From JAILZP01 sp037444185 (lineage in GTDB: Bacteria; Bacillota; Desulfotomaculia; Desulfotomaculales; Desulfocucumaceae): a stretch of 64,000 bases of DNA. The translations under genes and the position numbers were made by a program. This document shows positions 49,848 through 58,735 of the stretch, one piece after another. The stretch's first letter is position 1. The number at the start of each line of letters is the position of its first letter. The notes below the pieces were generated by a model. It did no database searches, was not told the origin of the DNA, and was given only the letters and a program-made list of their open reading frames with translations. Location of the stretch: assembly GCA_037444185.1 (NCBI GenBank), contig JBBIMW010000006.1:26745-90744 (forward strand), written 5' to 3'.

Positions 49848-51424
49848 GGCAACCTCCATACAATATTCGGTTCCTGACCTTGAATCAGTTTGGTCACTCC
49901 CGGCAGGGCCGTCAGAATGTCACCGGCGACAAGGCCCATCATGCCCTTTTCCCTTGCCGCCGCGTCTCCCGCCGCCCCGTGCAGATAGGCCCCCGCTGCG
50001 GCTGCTTCAGCCGGATCCATCCCCTGGGCCAACAGCCCGGCAACTATCCCCGTCAACACATCCCCGCTGCCTCCGGTGGCCATGCCCGGATTCCCGGTGG
50101 TATTAATGTAGGTCGTTCCATCCGGGGAAGCCACAATGGTTTTGGCGCCCTTTAAAACCAGCACCGCCCCCCAGGCCGAAGCCCAACGCCGGGCCTGCTG
50201 CAGCCTGTCCTGCTGCACCGCTTCGGTGGACATACCGGCCAGGCGGGACATTTCCCCGGGGTGCGGGGTAATTACCAGCGGCTTTCTTGCCTTGCTCAGC
50301 AGGTCCGTATGCCCCACAAAGGCGTTCAGTCCGTCGGCATCCAGAACAACGGGCCTGTTTGACCGGGCAACAATCGCCCGGACCAGTTCGGTGGTTTCCG
50401 GGTTCGTAGACAGCCCCGGCCCAATGGCCAGAACCTCAGCCCTCTCCAGCATATCGCCGATGACCGGCAGGGCCTCCTTTGCCGGCGTCCCCTCCAGTGT
50501 CTGGGGAACGGTCACCACCATTACCTCGGTAAGCTTTGACGCCACCGGATTATATATCCCCTCGGGAACCGCCAGTGTCACCAGACCGGCGCCGGCCCGG
50601 ATCACAGCCTCCGCAGTCAGACAGGCCGCCCCGGCCATCCCCAGGGATCCGCCCACAACCAGCACCCGGCCGTAATCACCCTTGTGGGAGGAAGTGGTTC
50701 TGAAGGGAAGCCAGCCCCTGACCATGTTTTCATCAATCATGTTACATTTTATTTGATTGTCTTTCAAAAGGGAGGCGGGCAGGGAAATATCCGCCACCAT
50801 CAACTCTCCGGCGCAACTTGCCCCGGGCTCCAGCAAAAGCCCCACCTTGGGCAGGCCAAAGGTCACCGTCAGGCCGGCCATGATGCAGGGGCCGTTGACC
50901 CTGCCGGTGTCGGCCTCCAGTCCCGACGGTATGTCCACCGATATAACCGGCCTGTCACAAGCATTAACGGCATCGATAACACGCCCGGCGTAATCTTTTA
51001 CCACACCCTTGAAACCGGTTCCATAGATGGCGTCGACAACAATATCGGTCTTTGCCAAGAACAACCTCACTGCGTTGATATCGTCCATCCGGGTCACGCT
51101 ATATACTTTTTGCCCCATCCTTTTCCATATCTCCAGATTCAGGGCGGCATCCCCGGCGATTTTCTCAGAGTTCCCCAACATCAGCACCTTCACGTCGGCC
51201 CCCATATTGAACAGGTGCCTGGCGGCCACCAGCCCGTCTCCCCCGTTGTTTCCCCTTCCGGCGAATATGGTGACCGTCCTGCCCTGCACAAAAGGCAGTT
51301 TTTCCAGCACGGCCCTCACCACCTGAATGCCGGCGTTTTCCATCAACACCACGCCCGGTATTTTAAAGTCTGTCATGGCCTTCCGGTCAATATCCCTCAT
51401 TTCCTGGGCGGTCACAACCTTCAC
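49844..51424 (-). CDS. nnr: Bifunctional NAD(P)H-hydrate epimerase/dehydratase
   Basis: 526 residues with two metabolite-repair domains: N-terminal NAD(P)HX epimerase (VVTAQEMRDIDRKAMTDFKIPGVVLMENAG...VTIFAGRGNNGGDGLVAARHL) and C-terminal ADP-dependent NAD(P)HX dehydratase (GDYGRVLVVGGSLGMAGAACLTAEAVIRAGAG...TGGSGDVLTGIVAGLLAQG). They repair hydrated NAD(P)H. I start at GTG 51424 (VKVVTAQEM), ten bases after AGGAG, instead of an in-frame start ten codons upstream. It lies between acpS and alr in one operon. Confidence 0.93.
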   Translation of the reverse strand: MKVVTAQEMRDIDRKAMTDFKIPGVVLMENAGIQVVRAVLEKLPFVQGRTVTIFAGRGNNGGDGLVAARHLFNMGADVKVLMLGNSEKIAGDAALNLEIWKRMGQKVYSVTRMDDINAVRLFLAKTDIVVDAIYGTGFKGVVKDYAGRVIDAVNACDRPVISVDIPSGLEADTGRVNGPCIMAGLTVTFGLPKVGLLLEPGASCAGELMVADISLPASLLKDNQIKCNMIDENMVRGWLPFRTTSSHKGDYGRVLVVGGSLGMAGAACLTAEAVIRAGAGLVTLAVPEGIYNPVASKLTEVMVVTVPQTLEGTPAKEALPVIGDMLERAEVLAIGPGLSTNPETTELVRAIVARSNRPVVLDADGLNAFVGHTDLLSKARKPLVITPHPGEMSRLAGMSTEAVQQDRLQQARRWASAWGAVLVLKGAKTIVASPDGTTYINTTGNPGMATGGSGDVLTGIVAGLLAQGMDPAEAAAAGAYLHGAAGDAAAREKGMMGLVAGDILTALPGVTKLIQGQEPNIVWRLP

Positions 51425-51467
51425 GGCGACACATCTCCTTTTAAAGCCATGCATAGTTACATATGTT

Positions 51468-51872
51468 CTATCCGTCCGAACAATTCCTGCAGCACTCTCC
51501 CAGGGCTATGGCGAAGGCAATCGCCCTCCCTTTGTCATGGCTGACACTAATCAGCACCCGGTCGATTCCCGCCCTGCCGGCCAACTCCCGGGCCCTGCCG
51601 TGCATCAATATCTCAGGCGGGCACTTTCCCCTGCGGACCACCTCCACGTCCTTCCAGCCCAATCCGCCGAGGCCGGACCCCAAAGCCTTGAACACCGCCT
51701 CCTTGGCGGCAAACCTGGCCGCCAGGCATGGAAAAGGGTCATCCCTTTCCATGCAAAAATTCAATTCACCCTTTGTGAACACCCTCTCCACAAACTTGCG
51801 GCCCCTTTTCCAGGCCACCTTTTTAATGCGATCTATCTCAATGATATCAGTCCCCACACCTCTTACCCGCAT
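51468..51872 (-). CDS. acpS: Holo-acyl-carrier-protein synthase AcpS
   Basis: 134-residue 4'-phosphopantetheinyl transferase that activates acyl carrier protein. Seen: VGTDIIEIDRIKK at the start (metal-binding aspartate), RFAAKEAVFKALGSG in the middle and ISVSHDKGRAIAFAIA near the end, all AcpS signatures. ATG 51872. It leads the nnr-alr unit and is followed by a small gap of 43 bases before nnr. Normal length, no lesion; the C-terminus ends in a cysteine-rich tail (ECCRNCSDG). Confidence 0.95.
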   Translation of the reverse strand: MRVRGVGTDIIEIDRIKKVAWKRGRKFVERVFTKGELNFCMERDDPFPCLAARFAAKEAVFKALGSGLGGLGWKDVEVVRRGKCPPEILMHGRARELAGRAGIDRVLISVSHDKGRAIAFAIALGECCRNCSDG

Positions 51873-51930
51873 ACCACCCTCCGGTAAAATAATTTCAGCT
51901 CACCGCCTATACAAAATTCTCCATATAAAA

Positions 51931-51952
51931 TAAAAAACCTGCTGCGGCAGGT
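51931..51952 (-). terminator. Terminator after the 118-residue unknown gene
   Basis: On the minus strand, ACCTGC-CGCA-GCAGGT (51937-51952 region) is followed by TTTTTTA. It separates the unknown gene at 51990 from acpS. Confidence 0.7.
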
Positions 51953-51989
51953 CCGGCACATTACCGGGATTATCGAAAATCAATCCTAA

Positions 51990-52346
51990 TTATAAAGCGC
52001 TTTCGGCCGAAAACTGTCCGGTGAGCTTAAAATTCACCCATTCCCTGAACGGAACCCCCGAACCGGCGAAAAAATCACTTTCCGCCGCCTTCTCACGGTC
52101 CTTTTGCTTTAGAAAATCCCTTACCGCCCCCAGTATAATCTCATACTGCTTATTTTCCACCAGATTCTCTTCCATCAGAAGAACCCTCAAGGCCAGGTTC
52201 TCCTCTTCCAGCCTTTTGACCCTGCTGAAGATCTCTATGAACATGAGCCTGGATATATCTCCATCAATACCCCGATCAACGTCGCCCAACATGGCCCAGA
52301 TTTTTAAGTCACTAGTCATTTCCCAGACCGAATGCAAATTGGACAC
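51990..52346 (-). CDS. Hypothetical protein with coiled-coil-like middle
   Basis: 118 residues, family not recognised. The middle (SRLMFIEIFSRVKRLEEENLALRVLLMEENLVENKQYEIILGAVRDFLKQKDREKAAE) looks helical with a heptad-like pattern of leucines, suggesting a coiled coil. The C-terminus (FREWVNFKLTGQFSAESAL) is less regular. No signal peptide. Single gene with its own terminator, upstream of the LytTR regulator end. Confidence 0.6.
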   Translation of the reverse strand: MSNLHSVWEMTSDLKIWAMLGDVDRGIDGDISRLMFIEIFSRVKRLEEENLALRVLLMEENLVENKQYEIILGAVRDFLKQKDREKAAESDFFAGSGVPFREWVNFKLTGQFSAESAL

Positions 52347-52413
52347 CCCTGCTTATTTTTAATTATTTTGGACAGAATCCCCATTTTTTATGCATAGAGC
52401 CGGCAATTAATAG

Positions 52414-53202
52414 TCAAAAGCCCAAAATTCTCCTTAGTTTCTTTGCCTGGGCCCGGCTCACCGGCACTTCGCTGTTTTCTTTGTCTTCCACCACCAGGTT
52501 GTATGTGCCGTTAAAAAATGGCACGATCTCCTTTACCTTGTGCAGGTTCACCAGATAGCACCGGTGAGTCCTGAAAAACATCGAAGGACTGAGTCTGGCT
52601 TCCAGTTCCTTTAGGGTGAATCTGGTGAATAACTTCTCCGAGTGCGTCTTGATATAGATATAATCCTGCTCTGTGAAGGCATAAAAAATATCCGACTCGG
52701 CCACCAGAACAGTTTTCCCCTGTTTTTCCGCCGGTATGCGGTCGATCTTCATCTGTCCCTGCTGGGGAGGCCCGGGTCGGGACTCAACTTCCGGCACGTC
52801 GGAACCCGGCGCGGGGGGTTCGGCGGAAGACACCTCCTGGGTGATTTTTACCACCTTGTCCACGGCCTTTTTCAGCCTGCCCGGTTCCACAGGCTTCAAC
52901 AAATAGTCCACTGCGTTCACCTCAAAGGCCTGAACTGCATACTCATCAAAGGCGGTGACAAAAATAATGTGCGGCTGCCTGGGAAGTTCGTTGATGGCCA
53001 TCCCCAGTTCAAGGCCGGACATACCCGGCATGGATATATCCAAAAACAGCACCTGGTAATCCAAGGCCCTGATCAGCGCCAAAGCTTCCTGGGCGTTGGT
53101 GGCCTCCCCCACAATCTCAATATTGTCAAAGTTGCTCAATGCATACCTCAATTCCTGCCTCGCCGGATATTCGTCATCGACTATCAGTGCCTTGAGCTTC
53201 AT
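52414..53202 (-). CDS. LytTR-family response regulator
   Basis: 262 residues. CheY-like receiver with acidic pair D9/D10, phosphoacceptor D55 in LFLDISMPG, then a Pro-rich linker (about 125-155) and a C-terminal LytTR DNA-binding domain (FYAFTEQDYIYIKTHSEKLFTRFTLKELEARLSPSMFFRTHRCYLVNLHKVKEI). Start is ATG 53202 after GAGGAGGG; ten upstream codons are in frame but lie in the kinase gene. LytTR proteins bind paired 9-12 bp direct repeats at target promoters. Cognate kinase is the overlapping upstream gene. Confidence 0.93.
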   Translation of the reverse strand: MKLKALIVDDEYPARQELRYALSNFDNIEIVGEATNAQEALALIRALDYQVLFLDISMPGMSGLELGMAINELPRQPHIIFVTAFDEYAVQAFEVNAVDYLLKPVEPGRLKKAVDKVVKITQEVSSAEPPAPGSDVPEVESRPGPPQQGQMKIDRIPAEKQGKTVLVAESDIFYAFTEQDYIYIKTHSEKLFTRFTLKELEARLSPSMFFRTHRCYLVNLHKVKEIVPFFNGTYNLVVEDKENSEVPVSRAQAKKLRRILGF

Positions 53203-54518
53203 ACGATTCCCTCCTCTTTGGCTGGTTTGCATATCAGAGGTATCCTGACGAAAACTGAAGTCCCTTCGCCGGGGGCGCTTTCGATCCGGAGGCCGTATTC
53301 CTCTCCAAAAAGCCCCTTCAGCCTCTCGTGCACGTTGAAAAGCCCCACCCCGTTGCCTGAACCGTAGCCCAATCTCAGAATGTCCGGCCTTCTCTCCGGA
53401 GGTATGCCCACACCGTTGTCCTTTATTTCAAAAATAATCTCCTCCTCCTCTTCCAAAAAAGCCCTGATCCACACGGTACCCTGTCCCTGCTTGGGTAAGA
53501 TGCCGTGTTTTATGGCGTTTTCCACCAGCGGCTGGATGGTGAGGACCGGCACCTGATAGTCGAAGAGGGTTTCGTCAATGTCCCGGATAATCTTGAGTTT
53601 ATCCCGGAAGCGCGCTTTTTCAAGTATCAGGTAAGTGTTCAGATACTCGATCTCATCTTTGATGGAATTGAAATGTCCATGCCTCTTCAATGCGTACCTG
53701 AAAAAAGAAGCCAGGCGGATCAGAAGCCTGCGGGCGGTTTCAGGGTTGGTGCGGCTGAACATGATGATGGTATTCAGCGTATTGAAAAGAAAGTGAGGGT
53801 TGATCTGGGCCTGCAGAGCATCCAGTTCCGCCTTGGTGACCAGCTGCGCCTGCCGGTCCAGCTCCGCCAGCTCCATTTGCAGTCCCAATATTTGAGCGAC
53901 ACCTTCGGCCAGCTTTACATCGGCGGGCCGCACATCCCCCTGCTTCACCTGATACAACTTAACCGTGCCGGCCACCTCCCCCTTGCATTTCAGCGGTGCA
54001 ATCACGGCCGATTCCAGAGGACAGTCCTCCACCGGGCAGATTAAGCCGTAGCGGTTCTTTACCACCATCAGCTCACCGGTGCTGACAACAGTTCTGGTGG
54101 CGTCGGTCATTATCGGGCCGCCGGGCTTGTGGTGATCGGATCCGACCCCGATGTAGGCCAGCACCTTTTCCCGGTCGGTTATGGCCACCGCCGCCACATC
54201 GGCTATGGCATTTATAATTTCAACGGTTTTGGAGGCGGTATCCTCGTTCAACCCCCGGCGCAAATACGGCAGCGTCTCGCTGGCAATACGAAGGGCGGGG
54301 TCCAGGGGGTGGTCCTCCAGTACGCACATCTTTCCGCCCTTTTGCAAGTAGCTGATCAGGTGCAGCGTGGTGGTGGCGCCGGTAATCAGCAATACCAAGC
54401 ACGCCACCCAACCGGGCACGCCCGGGACAAAAACCAGGGTGAAGGCCGCCAGGTTCAGTGGAAGCCACCTGATTACGGTTTCCTTAATTATATACCCGTC
54501 CACCCTCCGACACCCCAT
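53199..54518 (-). CDS. LytS-type sensor histidine kinase with GAF domain
   Basis: 439 residues. Two N-terminal membrane helices (LPLNLAAFTLVFVPGVPGWVACLVLLITGATTTLHLIS), a GAF domain (about 80-215, RIASETLPYLRRGLNEDTASKTVEIINAIADVAAVAITDREKVLAYIGVGSDHH), then a His_kinase domain with the phosphoacceptor in QINPHFLFNTLNTII and an ATPase domain (QPLVENAIKHGILP, GNGVGLFNVHERL). GAF plus short membrane part resembles BtsS/YehU and other pyruvate or nutrient sensors, but the ligand cannot be named. The stop overlaps the response-regulator start (ATGA). Confidence 0.93.
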   Translation of the reverse strand: MGCRRVDGYIIKETVIRWLPLNLAAFTLVFVPGVPGWVACLVLLITGATTTLHLISYLQKGGKMCVLEDHPLDPALRIASETLPYLRRGLNEDTASKTVEIINAIADVAAVAITDREKVLAYIGVGSDHHKPGGPIMTDATRTVVSTGELMVVKNRYGLICPVEDCPLESAVIAPLKCKGEVAGTVKLYQVKQGDVRPADVKLAEGVAQILGLQMELAELDRQAQLVTKAELDALQAQINPHFLFNTLNTIIMFSRTNPETARRLLIRLASFFRYALKRHGHFNSIKDEIEYLNTYLILEKARFRDKLKIIRDIDETLFDYQVPVLTIQPLVENAIKHGILPKQGQGTVWIRAFLEEEEEIIFEIKDNGVGIPPERRPDILRLGYGSGNGVGLFNVHERLKGLFGEEYGLRIESAPGEGTSVFVRIPLICKPAKEEGIV

Positions 54519-54727
54519 TTGCCAGTAGTTAAAAATATTTATTCAGTCCCGCTATTATCAACACACTGATTTTATCAAATAACCAACTTAAAAGCCACGG
54601 TCTAACGCATCACATTTTTCAGGGAAGCAAAAAAAGAGCTCAATGAGGTTGGGGCGCATCAAAAATAAAAACTCAAAAAAATTAATACGGGCAAAGAAGG
54701 ATTTATTGTATCAGTTTCAGAATAATT

Positions 54728-54743
54728 TTGTAACCGGTGGCAA
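54728..54743 (+). promoter_or_regulatory. cre-like site in front of acuA
   Basis: TTGTAACCGGTGGCAA matches the catabolite-responsive element consensus WTGNAANCGNWNNCW at every defined position. It lies 55 bases before the acuA start and within the shared gap with lytS. In Bacillus, acuA and acsA are CcpA targets. No ccpA gene is seen in the window. Confidence 0.55.
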
Positions 54744-54797
54744 TATCATAAATAAAATTTCAACCCGGTTTCTCAAACTTTTTTATGGTGGTGTATA

Positions 54798-55424
54798 ATG
54801 ATTTCAGCAAACAATACAAAACATGTTGAAATAAACACCCCCCGCGGGCAGGTGCAAATTGAAGGCCCGGTAGGCAAAGGATATCTGGAAGCCCTGAAAA
54901 TGGATGAAAAACTGACTAATTTCCGCATGCCCGAAAGGCAACTGGAGGCATTGTGCATTATAGCCGGTTCTCCGGAAGGTATAGTGTATATTGCCAGAAA
55001 CAATCAATTCATTGTGGGATACGTGGCTTTCCATTATCCCAGCCAGTTCTCCAGGTGGAGCAAGCACCCCCGGATCCTGGAACTGGGCGCCATAGAAGTC
55101 AGCAGCACATTCAAACGCTTTGGCCTGGGCACACAGCTGCTGAAAGCGGCCTTCAGCAATACCGTAATGGAAGAATACATTATAATTACCACCGAGTTTT
55201 TCTGGCACTGGGATCTGAAGGACAGCGGCCTGGATGTGTGGAACTACCAAAGAATGCTGGCCAAGCTGTTCGGCAGCGTACATTTTAAAAAGCGCCGCAC
55301 AGACGACCCCGAAATACTGGAACACCCGGCAAACATGCTAATGGTGAGGGTGGGCGCAAAAGTGTCGGACGCCTATGTAAAAAGTTTTGAAGACATGCTG
55401 TATCAGCAGTCCATTATTGAGTGA
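54798..55424 (+). CDS. acuA: Protein acetyltransferase AcuA (acts on acetyl-CoA synthetase)
   Basis: 208-residue GNAT protein matching AcuA of Bacillus: VEINTPRGQVQIEGPVGKGYLEALKM at the start, MPERQLEALCIIAGSPEGIVYIARNNQFIVGYVAFHYPS, LELGAIEVSSTFKRFGLGTQLLKAAF (acetyl-CoA loop FKRFGLG), and YIIITTEFFWHWDLKDSGLDVWNYQRML with the family-specific HWDLK. AcuA acetylates the catalytic lysine of acetyl-CoA synthetase (here K611 of acs at 29189-31141) and shuts it off. ATG 54798 after GGTGGTG. No acuB or acuC adjacent; the deacetylase must lie elsewhere. Confidence 0.9.
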   Translation: MISANNTKHVEINTPRGQVQIEGPVGKGYLEALKMDEKLTNFRMPERQLEALCIIAGSPEGIVYIARNNQFIVGYVAFHYPSQFSRWSKHPRILELGAIEVSSTFKRFGLGTQLLKAAFSNTVMEEYIIITTEFFWHWDLKDSGLDVWNYQRMLAKLFGSVHFKKRRTDDPEILEHPANMLMVRVGAKVSDAYVKSFEDMLYQQSIIE

Positions 55425-55472
55425 AAAAACAGCACCGGCCGGCGGCAGAATCCAGAATTCAGGCCGCCAGCA

Positions 55473-56816
55473 TCAGCCGCCGGACGAAATACCTATTTCA
55501 ATCACCCTTGGCTCAGGAGGATAGAAGTCGTGGGAAATCAGTTCTCTCTCCCCTTCTGTCCCTTCAATGACGGAAATGCGGTATACCGAAACCTCGAACC
55601 CGGGACTACCATGGGCTGCCACCGCCGACTCCCCCGCCCTCAATCCCGGATTGCTTCTAATCACCATGCCGGGCGAGATGGTTTTTGATTCGGTGGTTAT
55701 TATATACGCCGCCTTTCCACTTTTCCTGCCGATAACAGCAACCCGCACGCTTCCTCCATCGGCGTCACCCGACGACATGATGTATACCGGCCGGTCCAGA
55801 TTATTTCTGAATCTGAAATCCGCCAAACCCTCAGCCACAGTGGCGTCCAATCCAGGAGGCACGTATTTGACAGGCCTGGAGTGCGGATGACGCTCCACTA
55901 TTTCCAGTCCCGAAAGAAGAACCGATCCGTAAAGGGTGGTGGCAACCTGACAGACGCCACCGCCGTAATCTTCCACCATCCGCCCGTCCGCAATCATCGG
56001 AGCCTTGCGGAAGCCTCCCCGGTGATCCGCCGGTGATATTGCGCTGTTAAATGAAAAAGTATCGCCCGGTTCCAACAGAAGGCCGTCAATCAGGCCCGCC
56101 GCCCTGGCGATGTTCGCAGCCCTTCCTTCGGAAGCGGCATCAAACAGAGTGACACACTCCCCCAGTACATCAGTCAGACCGAAGATGTCCCCGTCCCTGA
56201 TCCGGGGTATGGCGGATTGTGCGGCTATACTCACCACAAAAACCATTCCTGCCTGCAAACCCGTCACCCGTCTCATGGTTTCCTGAATATCCATCTCCAT
56301 TCCCTCTTCGCAGGGGATCACTCTTATCTCCTTGTTTTCCAGCACCAGCCGGGCATTAACGGGCTCCTTTGCATATTCGCCACCTATTCCGGCCAGTAGC
56401 GTTTGCAAAGCATCGCGGTCAAATCTCACCGGCAGGGGAACTGAAACATTCTCCGTTTTGTTTCCCAGCAGTTCAGAAACCCGCTTTGCCAGTGAACCGG
56501 CACGTCCCACGGAATATGCATTATTTACACATTCCCGGTAGTCATAAACGGCCCCGATGTCCTTCATGGGAATTTCCCACCGCCGGCCCCAGCCCTCAAG
56601 AATAAGCACACCACTTCCCGCATCGCGGTACTTATCCCTGAGTATTTCTTCAGCCTCGCCGGGAGACATCCCCCCCAGGTAAATACCGGCAGCACTAATC
56701 CCTGGCAGTATCTTGCCGGCGGAAGCCCTGCTTAAAAAGGCCCCTCCCATCAATATTGCCAAGACTGTCTGAATTATTATTATGGCTGAAAGGGCGGTTA
56801 TTTTTTTGAACAACAA
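55473..56816 (-). CDS. VanW-family exported protein
   Basis: 447 residues. N-terminal membrane helix (ITALSAIIIIQTVLAILMGGAFL), a peptidoglycan-binding-like region (GISAAGIYLGGMSPGEAEEILRDKYRD, residues about 40-65), then a VanW domain (SFNSAISPADHRGGFRKAPMIADGRMVEDYGGGVCQVATTLYGSVLLSGLEIVERHPHS, about 255-315), the family signature GGGVCQVATTLY. VanW is found in vancomycin-resistance clusters and in many Gram-positive envelope proteins with no proven enzymatic role. The C-terminal part is a beta-rich domain. Likely cell-wall associated. Confidence 0.88.
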   Translation of the reverse strand: MLFKKITALSAIIIIQTVLAILMGGAFLSRASAGKILPGISAAGIYLGGMSPGEAEEILRDKYRDAGSGVLILEGWGRRWEIPMKDIGAVYDYRECVNNAYSVGRAGSLAKRVSELLGNKTENVSVPLPVRFDRDALQTLLAGIGGEYAKEPVNARLVLENKEIRVIPCEEGMEMDIQETMRRVTGLQAGMVFVVSIAAQSAIPRIRDGDIFGLTDVLGECVTLFDAASEGRAANIARAAGLIDGLLLEPGDTFSFNSAISPADHRGGFRKAPMIADGRMVEDYGGGVCQVATTLYGSVLLSGLEIVERHPHSRPVKYVPPGLDATVAEGLADFRFRNNLDRPVYIMSSGDADGGSVRVAVIGRKSGKAAYIITTESKTISPGMVIRSNPGLRAGESAVAAHGSPGFEVSVYRISVIEGTEGERELISHDFYPPEPRVIEIGISSGG

Positions 56817-56847
56817 ATATCACTGCTTTTGAATTTACTTTATTTAA

Positions 56848-57597
56848 TCAGTCGGTGACATTCATGGTCAGCTCTATGTACTTGTCCATGGCCAAAGCCT
56901 TTTCGATTATTTCCTCGGTGATCACTCCGCCCTCTTCAACGATGACCTGGCCGCCGGTCCCGGTGATTCTCCGGGTGGCTTTTTTGCCCGACAGATACTG
57001 GCGCTGCCTGGCCTCAAAAAGGTCCACCGGGTCTTCGGAGGCCGTACTTCTTCCGGCGGCCTCCGGCTCCGCAGCAGCCCCAAAGACTTCTTTTCCAGCG
57101 GCGCCTGGCAGTTCTTTAATCAAATAATCATTGTACCCATCCTCTATAATAATGAACCTGGACCCATACGTCATCACCTTATCACCGGGGACTATAAACT
57201 CATCCCCGCTCTCCACAGTCACTTGGCAGCCCTTGATTTTTCCAGACTGATGGTCTACATAATACTCCCGCACCGCGCCCACGAGCTTACCTGACCTGGT
57301 CATGACACCGGCCTTTATCAGCGGGACATCCCTTTCCAGCATTGATATCAGTTCCTTTTTCGCGCTTACCGGAAATACATCACTGCCACTGATCACAGTA
57401 ACGGCAAATTCACCGACTCCAAGCACCGCACCGAAGGGTAGCGCCCGCATCTCGCCGTACCACCTTTCTCTCTCCAGCAACAGGCACTCCAGGGCCCCCT
57501 GGTCGGGATTCACCACAATCCCCGACACCGTGCCCAGCTGGCTTCCGGTGGATACCTCGATTACCGGCAAACCAATTATCTGTTGAGTTTTCTTCAT
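56848..57597 (-). CDS. PRC-barrel protein (two barrels)
   Basis: 249 residues. Residues about 5-75 (QQIIGLPVIEVSTGSQLGTVSGIVVNPDQGALECLLLERERW) and about 80-150 (KELISMLERDVPLIKAGVMTRSGKLVGAVREYYVDHQSGKIKGCQV) each look like a PRC barrel, the fold of RimM and sporulation YlmC/YlmH relatives. The C-terminal third is charged and ends with VIVEEGGVITEEIIEKALAMDKYIELTMNVTD. Role unknown; PRC-barrel proteins often help in rRNA processing or assembly. Four-base overlap with the TPR gene. Confidence 0.85.
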   Translation of the reverse strand: MKKTQQIIGLPVIEVSTGSQLGTVSGIVVNPDQGALECLLLERERWYGEMRALPFGAVLGVGEFAVTVISGSDVFPVSAKKELISMLERDVPLIKAGVMTRSGKLVGAVREYYVDHQSGKIKGCQVTVESGDEFIVPGDKVMTYGSRFIIIEDGYNDYLIKELPGAAGKEVFGAAAEPEAAGRSTASEDPVDLFEARQRQYLSGKKATRRITGTGGQVIVEEGGVITEEIIEKALAMDKYIELTMNVTD

Positions 57598-58478
57598 GGC
57601 GCCTCTCTCCTTAACTGGATTATTATTGTTTTTATCCTTACCAAATCATTCTCGTCAAGTGCGGAGCCCCAGGCATCCAGGAGCATTTCCATTACGGCCA
57701 GGGCCTGTTTGGTGCGCCCTTCGGCCATGTAAATAGAACTTATCTCAATGCACAGTCTGACTGCCAGCTTCTGCGGCGGGTTTAGCCTGAGGGCGTTAAA
57801 AAAGTGTTCCGCCGCACCGGCCCTGTCTCCGGAACCGAGACGTTCAAAAGCGATATTCACAAGCTCATTGATGTCCGGATCCTCTTGCCGGAAAGCGGCT
57901 GTCTTCACACATTCCGGGATTCCGCCGGTCCCCGTCGCAATTTCCACAGGCTTGCATGCAGACCCCTTTGCCGTTTCAAGCACTGCCGGCTCACCGCAGT
58001 CGTTTTCTACCGTTTTCAATGTTTCGCCCAAACCATCTTCCGGAGCACCATTTCCGCCGTCATGGAGCCTGTCCGCGTCGGTTGGGATTCCCGGCCAGTT
58101 TTCATGATCCCCGGCCCGGAAAGAGTCCGCCATGCCCGCCTCCGCCGGTTCGCCGGCAGCAACCCCCGCGGCGTCCTCCCCTTCACCGCCGGGTACTGTG
58201 CCGGAATATTCCCGCTTATAATCCTCCCGTTCTGAAAGTGTGCTTTCAATCATGTAAAGCAACGCGGCCCCGGCCAGCACCAGTACTGCGTAATAATACA
58301 TCACCCGGGGATAGGTCAGTTTGGCAACCATAAAGGGATAGAGTATGCAGAGCAGGATGGATATCGCCGCAGCCATCAAAAGAACCGGCACTTTTATGGA
58401 GATGATATGTCTGATCATGTACATTAAAGCCAGCATTACCAGATTGGCCAGAACCACCACCAGTACAAACTCGGACAT
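57594..58478 (-). CDS. Membrane-anchored TPR-like protein
   Basis: 294 residues from ATG 58478 (AGGGGTG site). Three N-terminal hydrophobic segments (FVLVVVLANLVMLALMYMIRHI, VPVLLMAAAISILLCILYPFMV, MYYYAVLVLAGAALLYMI), a long low-complexity acidic/Gly-rich middle, and a C-terminal helical part (DINELVNIAFERLGSGDRAGAAEHFFNALRLNPPQKLAVRLCIEISSIYMAEGRTKQALAVMEMLL) with TPR-like repeats. Probably a membrane scaffold. Overlaps the PRC-barrel gene by four bases, so the two likely work together. Upstream 58500-58735 contains the promoter of the divergent GTPase gene. Confidence 0.78.
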   Translation of the reverse strand: MSEFVLVVVLANLVMLALMYMIRHIISIKVPVLLMAAAISILLCILYPFMVAKLTYPRVMYYYAVLVLAGAALLYMIESTLSEREDYKREYSGTVPGGEGEDAAGVAAGEPAEAGMADSFRAGDHENWPGIPTDADRLHDGGNGAPEDGLGETLKTVENDCGEPAVLETAKGSACKPVEIATGTGGIPECVKTAAFRQEDPDINELVNIAFERLGSGDRAGAAEHFFNALRLNPPQKLAVRLCIEISSIYMAEGRTKQALAVMEMLLDAWGSALDENDLVRIKTIIIQLRREAP

Positions 58479-58676
58479 TTTGCACCCCTGGGAGACCATT
58501 TTACTGTTTGGTTTATGGCTGACTTAAGCCAAATAACGCTTATTTCGACAAAAAAGCTGTTTATTATCCATTCTATTATTCGATAAATAATTCAACCTTC
58601 CTTCTTTTTAAAGCAGCGCATACATCCGGTTGCCCCGTGTCCGGTCCTGGATAAAATCAAAATATATCCGTCTTAT

Positions 58677-58716
58677 TGTTTATATAAACACCCCCTTTGA
58701 TTAATTCTGGTATAAT
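58677..58716 (+). promoter_or_regulatory. Promoter of the TGS GTPase with a 14-bp palindrome
   Basis: TATAAT at 58711-58716 preceded by TG (58708-58709) forms an extended -10. A perfect 14-base palindrome TGTTTATATAAACA (58677-58690) sits near the -35 position, which itself is not consensus. The palindrome may be an operator. Confidence 0.5.
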
Positions 58717-58735
58717 ATAAGCGGGTGAATCTCTT

